Shown here: positions 18,601-26,280 of the stretch, one piece after another
How the letters are laid out: every line of letters begins with the position of its first letter
Position numbering within the stretch: position 1 is the stretch's first letter
Assembly: GCA_016713785.1 (NCBI GenBank)
Contig: JADJOM010000001.1
Span: 744,001-808,000, forward strand
DNA from: Gemmatimonadota bacterium
GTDB lineage: Bacteria > Gemmatimonadota > Gemmatimonadetes > Gemmatimonadales > GWC2-71-9
Reading direction: 5' to 3'
Length of the DNA: 64,000 nucleotides
Made by a program: the position numbers and the translations under genes
Notes under the pieces: generated by a model
Databases searched by the model: none
Told to the model about the DNA's origin: nothing
Seen by the model: the letters and a program-made list of their open reading frames with translations, nothing else

Positions 18601-18952
18601 CCGGGGACTGCTCGAGCTGGAAGTCCTGCGTGATGGTCTGGCCGGCCACGACCCGCAGGCCCACCACCCGAACCGGCTTATACCCCACGAACGTCGCCCT
18701 GAGGTCGACCGACCCCGCCGGCACGTTGTTGATGAAGTAATAGCCCTGGTTGTTGGCTACGGCGCCGAAGGCCGTCCCCTCGATCGTGACCTGTGCGCCG
18801 GGCACCGGCGCGCCGGCCTGGTCGCGAATTCGGCCTTCGAGCTTACCAGTCGCCTGGGCGTGGAGCGTGCCCGCTCCGACGATCAGCGCGACTGCCGCGA
18901 GCGCGAGCCACCGCGCAGCGCGAGCGAAGGCGCCAACACAGCTTTCTTTCAT
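15668..18952 (-). CDS. TonB-dependent receptor with carboxypeptidase-like N-terminal domain
   Basis: A 1094-aa outer-membrane receptor. A signal peptide (about 1-33, ending TLHAQ) is followed by a CarboxypepD-reg-like domain (about 36-115, GRIRDQAGAPVPGAQVTIEG), a plug domain (about 140-260, with GGITIRGGRPDEAAVYVDGV) and a barrel ending in RIRLGFEVNF, with the terminal Phe expected for barrel assembly. It is first in the operon, behind the promoter at 19145-19173. Receptors of this oar/SusC-like build import large ligands or take part in surface assembly. No TonB, ExbB or SusD partner lies in the window. Confidence 0.92.
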   Translation of the reverse strand: MKESCVGAFARAARWLALAAVALIVGAGTLHAQATGKLEGRIRDQAGAPVPGAQVTIEGTAFGAVANNQGYYFINNVPAGSVDLRATFVGYKPVRVVGLRVVAGQTITQDFQLEQSPVELEEITQIAAVNALVPRDAVTTKQNISGEYTEKLPVDRIANVLALQPGVVAQNNGGITIRGGRPDEAAVYVDGVPVTAGNRGGQFQGTSAGRVDVSTGGFEQASVTTGGTSAEFGNAQSGVIAIETKSGGSTWNGSFGYENDEIGGKNHSLGYNRIQANVGGPIMNNLSLHVGGDIEGIKSAGQGLDGQKDPVFVPVGVDTTVAVLTNSNLDTTFVDVTKFAMFTGECDAFKGSSNNAIADNYGYDCQGARLPGTATSSYRLNGKLQYTFGAGNRIALTALRTQGNNRNFAYGSLTAPENMTGGWTANNVLTLNWTQNLSKSTERALALEMYGSYQWDRAITGPLTRSGEQDTRDPFGGFIVKPLDFLFDFDNFPTEDLYKNFQTNSGTLSPYDIKNNTQYQAVNEYRNNPYGVNETFAGFVDRGGPAGRISLYKESRAIGKANLDWQVDRYNRMKIGGEYTKYHMVSYSSGLTSQAFSDAYNEKPVRWNAFIEDRLDLGDVVLVGGLRYDYYKSGAERPYYTDSLGNRSWFPRISTMPGYDVTTFDTLLVADKSHDYLSPHIQVSFPVTERTNFRLSYAHQVQAPDFGLILGGINTDLSVTNTNHVYGSDLDFGRTVTFEFGIRHSFNDDMVLDISAYNKDKLSDAAGRLVSFFDPLKKQNVDIRVVTNADFGNARGIDIRFDRRIGELFNGSIAYTFEEAKNTGSDPFTYINFGSRILNSLGGGNNPPPQAILATNQNRPHNLAGQLALNFPNNWKQGSAVGTVLENVGMFATFRFASGTPYTRCPVAVAEDDNVFSGTVCSRRIEGDYNGARLPSLKQFDLRVTKGFGIGGLDFVAYTEVRNLFNFRNTNAVFTQTNDIRNNRERDRVRNDELDAFANEASANSVRGADGTIDLTFGGASAGGCGSWVNQGGESATPNCVYMIRAEQRYGNGDGLFTETEQVRASDALYNVFRGLSSFTGAPRRIRLGFEVNF

Positions 18953-19402
18953 GGAGCCGTCCTCCGATGGCGTGATACCAAGAACTGCTGCTGACGCGAA
19001 AACCTCAGAGGCGCCAATGGCCGTACGGCCACCCTCGACCCGCGTGCGGGTACGAGTTGCGCCCAGCCCTACCAGATGGAAGTCCTGCGGACAAGAACAG
19101 ATGAGGATACGGAAAACGCCGATCGCGGCCTGATCGGTGGCATGAATATGGAGTGAGCAAAATCACGTGTCAAGGAAGGGGGATGTGGCAGCTTTCAACT
19201 CCCCTTATTCCCGTAACCGCTTGAAACACATGAACATTCGTGAAACATGCCCCCCCACCCCCATCACCGATGGGGACGGCCCGGCTCCCCTGGACCCGCA
19301 CATCGAGCGCGAACCGGCGCGAGAGCAAATCCCGCGGCGACGCGTCTTCCGAGGATGGCCGGGGGCCGCCCGGGCGCCGGGCGCCACCCCCATCCGCCCC
19401 CG
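18953..19402. other. Leader and promoter region of the outer-membrane operon
   Basis: This 450-bp gap holds the minus-strand promoter at 19145-19173 and a leader of about 185 nt before the receptor start. Further out are two direct TGAAACA copies (19221-19250, each followed by ATG within a few bases), a perfect 7-bp hairpin (19259-19275) and a longer imperfect hairpin (19353-19395). The last two lie just past the M24 peptidase stop and may end that transcript. I see no gene here. Confidence 0.55.
19145..19173 (-). promoter_or_regulatory. Near-consensus sigma70 promoter
   Basis: On the minus strand a perfect -35 TTGACA (19168-19173) is 17 bp from CATATT (19145-19150). It is the best promoter match in the window and points at the five-gene outer-membrane operon. 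Confidence 0.75.
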
Positions 19403-20578
19403 TTACAGTGTCACCAGCTCCACCTGCGGCACCGAGGGCGTCACCCGCGGGCCCGCCGGCGCCCACACCATGTTCACCTCGCTCCGCACCCCGAACTCGC
19501 CCGGCAGGTAGATCCCCGGCTCGATCGAGAAACCCGCGCCCGGCAGGATCTCGCGGTCGTCGTGGGTCTCGTAGTTGTCGAGGTGCGGCCCGGAGCCGTG
19601 CAGGTCCCTGTCGATCGAATGCCCGGTGCGGTGCACGAAGTAGGCGCCGTACCCCGCCGCCTCGATCACCGCCCGCGCCGCCGCGTCGCCCTCGAAGCCG
19701 CACAGCGGCTCCCGCCCGGCCTTCCGCTGCACCACCGCGATCGCGGCGTCGCGCGCATCCCGGACCGTGCGCCAGACCTCCTGCACCTTGGCCGGCACCG
19801 TGCGCCCCGAGAAGCCCATCCAGGTCTGGTCGGCAAACACCGTCCCCAGCCGCGGCCCCGCCCACAGGTCGAGCAGCACCACCTGGTCCGGTGCCAGCGT
19901 CAGGTCCTGCCCCGGTACCGGCTCGTAGTGCGGGTTGGCGGCGTTGGGCCCGAAGCCCACGATCGGCGCGTGGTCGAACACCAGCCCCGCGGCGTGGATC
20001 GCGTCGATCACCCGGCGCTGCAGCGCGCTCTCGGTGAGCCCCGTCCCCCCCTGGGTCACCGCCCAGCGCAGCGCCTCGTTGGCGATCCGCGCCAGCGCCT
20101 CCGCCGCCTGCAGGTGCCCCGCCAGCTCCGCCGCGTTCCACGCCGAGGCGAACGTGGTCACCAGGCCGCCCGACCCGCTCACCGTCCCGCCCAGCCGCCG
20201 CACCAGCTCGACCACCCCGTAGGGCACCTTGTCGAGGTAGGGCACCGCGTCATCGGGGGAGATCTCCATCGCCACCTTTCGGCCCCGCACCAGGGTGGCC
20301 AGCCCGGCGTGCAGTTCCTCCCAGCGCGCGTAGGGGATCACCGTCCCGGGGAAGCTCCCCCCCTGGAAGGGCTTGAGCTCGATCTTGTGCACCAGCGCCA
20401 CCGGCTCCCCCTCCCGCGGGATCAGCACGAACAGCCGCCGGCTGGAGAAGCCGATCTCGCCCAGCAGCCGGGAGAGGATCGGGTTGATGCCGCGGAAGTC
20501 GAACAGCAGCCAGCCGTCGAGACCGAGCGTGGTGAGGGTGGCGCGGACCTTGGCCAGGTCGAGACCGTCGAGCAGCAT
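19403..20578 (-). CDS. M24 family metallopeptidase (Xaa-Pro peptidase-like)
   Basis: A 391-aa cytosolic enzyme of the pita-bread fold. The C-terminal catalytic domain shows the five-ligand dimetal pattern: Asp in VVLLDLWAGP, Asp in FADQTW, His in RTGHSIDRD, and Glu in SIEPGIY and RSEVNMVW. The N-terminal domain (about 1-150) is the creatinase/prolidase-type lobe. I start it at ATG 20578, which overlaps the stop of the upstream V4R gene (ATGA). It probably cleaves Xaa-Pro dipeptides or the N-terminus of peptides; the exact substrate is open. Confidence 0.88.
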   Translation of the reverse strand: MLLDGLDLAKVRATLTTLGLDGWLLFDFRGINPILSRLLGEIGFSSRRLFVLIPREGEPVALVHKIELKPFQGGSFPGTVIPYARWEELHAGLATLVRGRKVAMEISPDDAVPYLDKVPYGVVELVRRLGGTVSGSGGLVTTFASAWNAAELAGHLQAAEALARIANEALRWAVTQGGTGLTESALQRRVIDAIHAAGLVFDHAPIVGFGPNAANPHYEPVPGQDLTLAPDQVVLLDLWAGPRLGTVFADQTWMGFSGRTVPAKVQEVWRTVRDARDAAIAVVQRKAGREPLCGFEGDAAARAVIEAAGYGAYFVHRTGHSIDRDLHGSGPHLDNYETHDDREILPGAGFSIEPGIYLPGEFGVRSEVNMVWAPAGPRVTPSVPQVELVTL

Positions 20579-21171
20579 CAGTCGTATCCTCCCACCGCGG
20601 TGGCGCGCCAGCGGCAGCTGTCGTCGCCCTTCCCGCGGCACTGTTCGTGGACCATCGCTCCCTCGAACCCAGTGAGCAGCCGCAGCAGCTCCGCCAGGGC
20701 CGAGGCGTAGAAGGCGCAGGCCTCGCCCTCGGGCAGCGCCAGGATCGACAGCGGCTTGGCGATCTCCGCCATCGCGCCGCTCTCCCCCACCGTGAGCTCC
20801 AGGCCGAGCACCTTGCGCGCGGCGCGCTGCGCGGCGCCAGCCCCGAGCGAGCGGCCCAGCCCCCCGGGCACCAGCCGCGTGGCGGCACGCGCCAGCACCG
20901 GCGCGCTCCGCCCGGCGTAGCGCGCCGCCCGCCGCCCGGCGTCGGCGAAGACCAGCGCCGCGTCGGGCCGCCGGCCCGCCAGCCGGAACACCGAGACCGC
21001 CTCATCCACCGACACCGGCTCCCCCCGCCGCACCTGGTCCTGGTAGCGCGCGATCTGCGCCGCCACCGTGGACGAGAGCCCGAGCCGCTTGGCCACGATC
21101 TCCCCCGCCAGCTCCTCGAGCCCGTCCTCGACCGGGGTGTCGAGGTTGCGCAGGGCTTCGAGCAGGCTCAT
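20578..21171 (-). CDS. V4R-domain (4-vinyl-reductase-like) protein
   Basis: A 197-aa protein whose C-terminal part (about 120-190) fits the V4R domain: hydrophobic helices, then EQCRGKGDDSCRWRAT, the Cys-containing beta pair at the end of the domain. V4R domains bind small hydrophobic ligands or metals in bacteriochlorophyll biosynthesis, in hydrocarbon sensors and in TRAPP-related proteins. The first 100 residues are helical and unassigned. It is coupled to the M24 peptidase (ATGA). I chose ATG 21171; no clear Shine-Dalgarno sequence is present. Function is unknown. Confidence 0.65.
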   Translation of the reverse strand: MSLLEALRNLDTPVEDGLEELAGEIVAKRLGLSSTVAAQIARYQDQVRRGEPVSVDEAVSVFRLAGRRPDAALVFADAGRRAARYAGRSAPVLARAATRLVPGGLGRSLGAGAAQRAARKVLGLELTVGESGAMAEIAKPLSILALPEGEACAFYASALAELLRLLTGFEGAMVHEQCRGKGDDSCRWRATAVGGYD

Positions 21172-21222
21172 CGGTATGATCGTGGGAACGGACACGGAGA
21201 TCCGGGGCGGAGGAGACGCGGC

Positions 21223-21250
21223 TTGGGCTGTGGGGGAAGCGGGGTACAAT
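21223..21250 (+). promoter_or_regulatory. Possible promoter of the DUF92-ketosynthase run
   Basis: TTGGGC (21223-21228) is 16 bp from TACAAT (21245-21250), inside a locally AT-rich patch (ACAATATATAG) that stands out in this sequence. It lies 51 bp before the DUF92 start. Confidence 0.45.
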
Positions 21251-21300
21251 ATATAGTGGTCCGGAGGGAGTACCGAGTACCGGACCCCGACCTTCTTCCC

Positions 21301-22065
21301 ATGCCCCTCCTGACCGCCCTCCTGTGCTCGGCGCTGATCTCGGCGGCCGGCTGGCGCCTGCGAGCCCTGACCCGGGGCGGCGGGCTCGCCGCGACCGCCG
21401 TCGGCACCACCATCCTCGCCGGCACCGGCTGGGCCGGGATGGCGGCGCTCGGGGCCTTCTTCGTGGGCGCGAGTTGGGTGAGCCGCCGCGCCCCCGACCG
21501 CAGCGCCGCCTTCGGCGCCAAGGGGCAGACCCGGGACGCCTGGCAGGTGCTCGCCAACGGCGGCGCCGCCGCCCTGGGCGCGCTGGTGCCGGAGGCGGGA
21601 CTCTGGATCGTCACGGCGAGCCTCGCGGCCGCGGCCGCCGACACCTGGGCCACCGCCGTCGGTGGCTGGAGCCGCCGCGCGCCGCGCCACATCCTCACGT
21701 GGGCGCCCGTGCCCGCCGGCACCAGCGGTGGCCTCACGCCGCTCGGCACCATGGGGGCGGTGGCCGGCGCGCTCCTGGTGGCGGGAGCGGCGGCCGTGGT
21801 GGCCGGCACCCCAAGGCTCGGCGCCGCGGCGCTGGGCATCGGGGCCCTCGGCATGCTGCTCGACTCGCTGCTCGGGGCCACGCTCCAGGGCCGCTTCCAC
21901 TGCGACCACTGTGACGCCCCGACCGAGCGCGCCCGGCATCGCTGCGGTGCCGGTGCCCGCCGGGTGGCCGGCGTGGCCTGGCTCGGCAATGACGGCGTGA
22001 ATGCCCTCGCCACCGCCGCCGCCGCGGTGGCGGGGTGGGCGGCCTGGCGGATGCTGGGCGGCTGA
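21301..22065 (+). CDS. DUF92 family membrane protein (phytol/phytyl-phosphate kinase-like)
   Basis: A 254-aa integral membrane protein with about six helices. Family motifs include SRRAPDRSAAFGAKGQTRDA near residue 60, the conserved Asn-Gly segment QVLANGGAAA, AAADTWATAVG and TSGGLTPLGT. DUF92 includes plant VTE6 (phytyl-phosphate kinase) and eukaryotic TMEM19, so a CTP-dependent isoprenoid kinase is the best guess. A tetra-Cys/His patch (HCDHCD, then RHRCGAG) lies in a C-terminal loop and could bind metal. It begins a plus-strand gene run whose next member is a geranylgeranyl-reductase-like enzyme, which fits isoprenoid work. Confidence 0.8.
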   Translation: MPLLTALLCSALISAAGWRLRALTRGGGLAATAVGTTILAGTGWAGMAALGAFFVGASWVSRRAPDRSAAFGAKGQTRDAWQVLANGGAAALGALVPEAGLWIVTASLAAAAADTWATAVGGWSRRAPRHILTWAPVPAGTSGGLTPLGTMGAVAGALLVAGAAAVVAGTPRLGAAALGIGALGMLLDSLLGATLQGRFHCDHCDAPTERARHRCGAGARRVAGVAWLGNDGVNALATAAAAVAGWAAWRMLGG

Positions 22066-22110
22066 CGGCGCTGGTTGGCATCCGCTCCCCGGCCGACCAC
22101 TTTCCCTGCC

Positions 22111-23334
22111 ATGGGTTCCTCTCCCCTCGACGTCCTGATCGTCGGCGCCGGTCCGGCGGGCGCGGCCACCGCGTGGCACCTGGCACGCGCGGGACTCGCG
22201 GTGCAGCTGGTGGACCGGGCCCGCTTCCCCCGGGACAAGCCCTGCTCCGAATACCTGAGTCCCGAGGCGGTGCGGCAGCTCGACCGGCTCGGGGTACTGG
22301 CGCGGGTGGAGCGCGAGGGCGCCCCAATCCTCGGCACCACGGTGGTGGGGCCGCGCGGCGCCACGCTCACCGGACGCTTCGCCGGGGCGGCGGTGCCCCC
22401 GTGGCGCGACACCGGGCTCGCCATCGCGCGGCGGGTGCTGGACCACGCGCTGGTGGAGGCGGCCGCCGGCGCGGGCGCCCGGCTGCAGGAGGAGCTCGCG
22501 GTCGAGGCGCTGCTGCACGAGGCCGGGGGCGTGGCGGGCGCGGTGCTGCGCGACGCCGCCGGCCGCCGCGCGGCGGTCCGCGCCCGGCTGGTGATCGGCG
22601 CCGACGGCCTGCGCTCGGTCGTCGCACGCCGGCTGGGCGGCTCGGCCCCTGCCGGGCTCGGCGGGCTGGCCCGGATTGCCTTCGTGGCGCACGTGGCCGG
22701 GGTGCCGGGCCTCGAGGGCCTCACCGAGATGCACGTCGGCGACGACGGTTACGTCGGGCTCAACCGCCTCACCCGGGATGGCGTGGCCAACGTGGCGCTG
22801 GTGGTGCCCGCGCGCCGCGCCGCCGCCGCGCGCGGCGACGCCCCCGGGTTCTTCTTCCGGGAGCTGGCGCGCTACCCCGGCGTCCGCGGCCGGGTGGACC
22901 CCGCCAGCCTCACGCGCCGGGTGCTGGTCACCGGCCCCTTCGCCTCGCGGGCGCGCCGGGTGGTGGCCGACGGCGCCCTGCTGGTGGGCGACGCCGCGGA
23001 CTTCTTCGACCCCTTCACCGGCGAGGGCATCTGCAGCGCGCTCCGCGGCGCCGAGCTCGCGGCCGCCGCCGCGATGGCGGCGCTGGCCCACCCCGGCCCG
23101 GTCACCCGCCACGCCCTCGCCCCGTACCTGCGGGCCCGCCGCGCGGCGTTCCTCGGCCGGTGGACCATCGAGCGCCTGGTGGGGTACGGGATGCTGGCGC
23201 CCCGCCTCTTCGACCGCGTGGTGGACCGGCTCCACCGCCGCGGCCTGGCCGACACCTTCATCGGCGTGACGGGCGACTTCGTCCCCGCCCGCGCGGTGCT
23301 CAACCCCTGGTTCCTCTCCCGGATGGTGCTGTGA
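22111..23334 (+). CDS. Geranylgeranyl-reductase-like FAD oxidoreductase
   Basis: A 407-aa flavoprotein. The N-terminus carries the FAD-binding Rossmann motif VGAGPAGAATAWHLARAG with RARFPRDKPCSEYLSPE after it, and LLVGDAADFFDPFTGEGI is the second FAD motif of the PHBH/geranylgeranyl reductase superfamily. Members reduce isoprenoid double bonds or hydroxylate aromatic rings. I start at ATG 22111, which begins just before the Rossmann strand; an in-frame ATG at 22075 adds only poorly structured residues. Its stop overlaps the flavin reductase start (GTGA). Confidence 0.85.
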   Translation: MGSSPLDVLIVGAGPAGAATAWHLARAGLAVQLVDRARFPRDKPCSEYLSPEAVRQLDRLGVLARVEREGAPILGTTVVGPRGATLTGRFAGAAVPPWRDTGLAIARRVLDHALVEAAAGAGARLQEELAVEALLHEAGGVAGAVLRDAAGRRAAVRARLVIGADGLRSVVARRLGGSAPAGLGGLARIAFVAHVAGVPGLEGLTEMHVGDDGYVGLNRLTRDGVANVALVVPARRAAAARGDAPGFFFRELARYPGVRGRVDPASLTRRVLVTGPFASRARRVVADGALLVGDAADFFDPFTGEGICSALRGAELAAAAAMAALAHPGPVTRHALAPYLRARRAAFLGRWTIERLVGYGMLAPRLFDRVVDRLHRRGLADTFIGVTGDFVPARAVLNPWFLSRMVL

Positions 23335-23822
23335 GCCGACCCGACGCCGATCCCGAGCTCTTCCGGCAGCTGCTCAGCCGCTTCGCCACCGGCGTCACGG
23401 TGCTGACCACCCGCGACGGCGCCGGCGCGCCGGTGGGGATGACCGCCTCGAGCCTGGCCTCGGTGTCGCTCGCGCCGCCGCTGGTCTCGGTGTGCGTGGA
23501 CGTCTCCGCCGACATGCACCGCGCGCTCTCCGCCAGCGGCGACTTCGTGGTCAACATCCTCGCCGCGGGGCAGGAGGCGCTGAGCCGGCGCTTTGCGCGC
23601 GAGGCGGCGGCGGGGCGCTTCGACGGCGTCGCCTGGCGGGAGAGCACCGGCGGCATGATCGTCCTCGACGATGCGCTGGCCCACGTCGAGTGCGAGCGCT
23701 TCGCCGACTTCCCGCTCGGCGACCACACCCTCTTCGTGGGCCGGGTCACCGGCGGCGCCACCCGCGATGGCGCCCCGCTGCTCTACTTCCGCGGCGACTA
23801 CGGGGCGCTGCAGCGCGGATGA
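23331..23822 (+). CDS. Flavin reductase family protein
   Basis: A 163-aa FMN-binding split-barrel protein. The opening FRQLLSRFATGVTVLTT and the GMTASSLASVSLAPPLVSVCV segment are the family signature; HTLFVGRV near the end forms part of the flavin site. Such proteins supply reduced flavin to a partner monooxygenase. The GTG start at 23331 overlaps the previous stop, and its own stop overlaps the methyltransferase start. The adjacent flavoprotein is a plausible partner, though it has its own FAD site. Confidence 0.88.
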   Translation: MSRPDADPELFRQLLSRFATGVTVLTTRDGAGAPVGMTASSLASVSLAPPLVSVCVDVSADMHRALSASGDFVVNILAAGQEALSRRFAREAAAGRFDGVAWRESTGGMIVLDDALAHVECERFADFPLGDHTLFVGRVTGGATRDGAPLLYFRGDYGALQRG

Positions 23823-24514
23823 ACGCCGCCCTGCTCGCCGCCCACGGCGACGAACTGCTCGACCACCCCGACGCCGATCCCGCCGCCGTCCGCCTCTCGC
23901 TGCACCATATCGCCCGCGCCAACCGGTGGTTCGGCGGCTGGTGGGCGGTGCGGCACGGGCTCGAGGCCCTGCTCGGCGGCTCGCCCCGGGGCCCCCTGAC
24001 GGTGCTCGATGTCGGCTGCGGCGCCGGCGACCTCATGGCGCGCGCGGTGGCGTGGGGCCGGGCGCGCGGCCTGGCCCTGCGGCCGGTGGGCCTCGAGCGG
24101 CACCGCGCCGCGGCGGCGCTCGCACGCGAGGGCGGCCTCCCCGCGGTGCTCGGCTGCGCCGCCGCGCTCCCGCTCCGCGCGCGGAGCGTGGACCTCGTGA
24201 TCGCGAGCCAGCTGCTGCACCACTTCGCGCCCGCGGCCATCACCGCGTTCTGCCGGGACGCGGACCGGGTGGCGCGCGTCGGCGTGGTGATCGCCGACCT
24301 GCGGCGCTCGCGGCTGGCGCAGGCCGGCTTCTGGATCGGTTCCCGCGCCCTGGGCTTCGACCCCGCCACCCGGCACGACGGCATCACCAGCGTGCAGCGC
24401 GGCTTCACCGCGGCGGGCCTGCGTGGGCTGCTCGCCGGGGCGGGGCTCCCGGCGCGGGTGGAGCGGACCCCCGGCTTCCGGCTCGTGGCCACCTGGCCCG
24501 CCGCGCGCCCCTGA
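23819..24514 (+). CDS. Class I SAM-dependent methyltransferase
   Basis: A 231-aa cytosolic methyltransferase. Motif I is VLDVGCGAGDLMARA; the acidic loop follows at VGLERHRAA, and the motif IV region is VDLVIASQLLHHF. This is the UbiE/methyltransferase-11/25 layout. Start ATG 23819 overlaps the flavin reductase stop; the stop overlaps the SRPBCC start (TGATG). The substrate is probably the product of the neighbouring genes rather than a quinone, because no other quinone genes are present. Confidence 0.85.
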   Translation: MNAALLAAHGDELLDHPDADPAAVRLSLHHIARANRWFGGWWAVRHGLEALLGGSPRGPLTVLDVGCGAGDLMARAVAWGRARGLALRPVGLERHRAAAALAREGGLPAVLGCAAALPLRARSVDLVIASQLLHHFAPAAITAFCRDADRVARVGVVIADLRRSRLAQAGFWIGSRALGFDPATRHDGITSVQRGFTAAGLRGLLAGAGLPARVERTPGFRLVATWPAARP

Positions 24515-24972
24515 TGCGCACCGTGGACGAGCGGCTGGTGGCCGCCCCCGCCGACCGGGTCTTCGCCGCCGCGGCCGACGTGGAGGGCTGGCCCGCCATC
24601 CTGCCCCATTACCGCTCCGTGCGCATCGAGGAGCGGCGGCCCGACCTCGCCATCGTGGCCATGAGCGCCAATCGCCCGTTCGGGCCGCTCAACTGGCCCA
24701 CCTGGTGGACCTCCGAGATGTGGGTGGATCCGGTCCGCCGCGAGGTGCGCTACCGGCACATCCGCGGCATCACCACCGGCATGGACGTGGTGTGGACCGT
24801 GGAGCCCCAGGGTGCGGCCACGTTCGTCCGGATCGTCCACGTGTGGGACGGCCCGCGCTGGCCCCTCATCCGCGGGGTCGCCGCCAACCTGGTGATCGGC
24901 CCGGTCTTCGTGCACGGCATCGCCTCCCGGACGCTCGCGGGCATCGCCCGCGCGGTGGAACGGGCGCCGTAG
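24514..24972 (+). CDS. SRPBCC (polyketide cyclase/dehydrase-like) protein
   Basis: A 152-aa START-like helix-grip protein: it opens with RTVDERLVAAPADRVFAAAADVEGWPAI, the family's first strand and helix, and ends with a long helix. Such proteins bind hydrophobic ligands; members in polyketide clusters act as aromatases/cyclases. The tight coupling to the methyltransferase and the ketosynthase 54 bp downstream suggests a cyclase or carrier role here, which is inference. Confidence 0.82.
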   Translation: MRTVDERLVAAPADRVFAAAADVEGWPAILPHYRSVRIEERRPDLAIVAMSANRPFGPLNWPTWWTSEMWVDPVRREVRYRHIRGITTGMDVVWTVEPQGAATFVRIVHVWDGPRWPLIRGVAANLVIGPVFVHGIASRTLAGIARAVERAP

Positions 24973-25026
24973 CCGGTGGCCAGCGCCCCTCCTCCCTCAC
25001 GCCTCCCTCGAACCACGGATCACCGC

Positions 25027-26277
25027 ATGTCCGACTCCCGACGCGTCGTCATCACCGGCATCGGCGCCATCACGCCGATCGGCACCGGCGTCGAGGCCCT
25101 GTGGGACGGGCTCGGCGCGGCGCGCTCGGCGGTGGGACCGGTGACCCGGTTCGACCCCTCCCCGTTCCGCTCGCGCATGGCCGCCGAAGTGCCGGATTTC
25201 CGCCCCGGGGACTTTCTCGAGGCCAAGCGGGGCAAGCGGCTCGACCGCTTCGGCCAGTTCAGCGTCGCCGCCGCCAGGCTGGCCCTCGACGACGGCGCGC
25301 TCGACCTGGCACGGGAGGACCGGGACCGGATCGGCGCGATGATGGGCACCGCGCTCGGCGGCGTGGCGTACGCGGAGGAGCAGTACCCGAACTACCTGCG
25401 GGAGGGGCCCCGCGGGGTGGACCCGGCGCTCGCGCTCACCGTGTTCGCCGGGGCCAGCAGCTGTAACCTGGCCATCGAGTTCCGCATCACCGGGCCCAAC
25501 GCCACCAACGGCATGAGTTGCGCCTCGGGCACCATGGCCATCGGCGACGGCTACCGCGCCATCGCCCGGGGCGACGCCGACGTGATGCTGGCGGGCGGCG
25601 CGGAGGCGCCGCTGGCCCCGCTCTGCTTCGGCAGCTTCGCCATCATCCGCGCCATGTCCACCCGCAACGACGACCCCGGCGCCGCCAGCCGCCCCTTCGA
25701 CAAGGGGCGCGACGGCTTCGTGATGGCGGAGGGGGCAGCGGTGCTCCTGCTGGAGGAACGCGGCCGGGCGCTGGCCCGGGGCGCGCGCATCTACGCCGAG
25801 GTGACGGGCTACGGCACCACCAACGATGCCCACCACATGACGGTGCCGCGGCCTGACGGGGTCCAGGCCGCCCGCGCCATGCGCATGGCGCTGGACGGGG
25901 CACACGTCACCCCGGGCGAGGTGGGGTACATCAACGCCCACGGCAGCTCCACGCCGCTCAACGATCCCACCGAGACCGGCGCGGTCCGCCAGGTCTTCGG
26001 CGAGGCCGCGGCGCGGATCCCCATCAGCGGCACCAAGGGCTACTACGGCCACGCCCTCGGCGCGAGCGGCGCCTTCGAGGCGGCCATCTGCGCCCTGGCC
26101 AGCGCGCGGCGCTGGCTGCCCCCCACCGTGAACCTGACGGAGCCGGACCCGGCCTGTGACCTGCCCTACCTCACCGGCGGCGGGCTGGCCGCCGACCCGG
26201 AGTACATCCTGTCCAACTCGTTCGGCTTCGGTGGCATCAACGCCTGCCTGGTGTTCCGGCGGGCGGACGGGCGGTAG
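25027..26277 (+). CDS. Beta-ketoacyl-ACP synthase II-like (FabF family)
   Basis: A 416-aa condensing enzyme with an intact Cys-His-His triad: C165 in GMSCASGTM, H305 in NAHGSSTPLND and H342 in YYGHALGASGAFE. Positions match FabF closely. The Cys motif (SCASGT instead of the usual TACATG) and GYYGH in place of the usual KSMTGH segment diverge from housekeeping FabF. No acyl carrier protein, malonyl transferase or FabG lies nearby, as would be expected for the primary fatty acid locus. I infer a pathway-specific ketosynthase of the preceding gene run. Confidence 0.85.
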   Translation: MSDSRRVVITGIGAITPIGTGVEALWDGLGAARSAVGPVTRFDPSPFRSRMAAEVPDFRPGDFLEAKRGKRLDRFGQFSVAAARLALDDGALDLAREDRDRIGAMMGTALGGVAYAEEQYPNYLREGPRGVDPALALTVFAGASSCNLAIEFRITGPNATNGMSCASGTMAIGDGYRAIARGDADVMLAGGAEAPLAPLCFGSFAIIRAMSTRNDDPGAASRPFDKGRDGFVMAEGAAVLLLEERGRALARGARIYAEVTGYGTTNDAHHMTVPRPDGVQAARAMRMALDGAHVTPGEVGYINAHGSSTPLNDPTETGAVRQVFGEAAARIPISGTKGYYGHALGASGAFEAAICALASARRWLPPTVNLTEPDPACDLPYLTGGGLAADPEYILSNSFGFGGINACLVFRRADGR

Positions 26278-26280
26278 GGC

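Noticed and set aside
7438..18952. A complete type IX secretion system
   Set aside because: Only a PorV-like protein and a type-IX-like C-terminal domain are seen; no core motor or translocon gene is present.
16370..18994. 874-codon plus-strand frame
   Set aside because: Antisense to the TonB receptor; composition typical of a GC-rich shadow.
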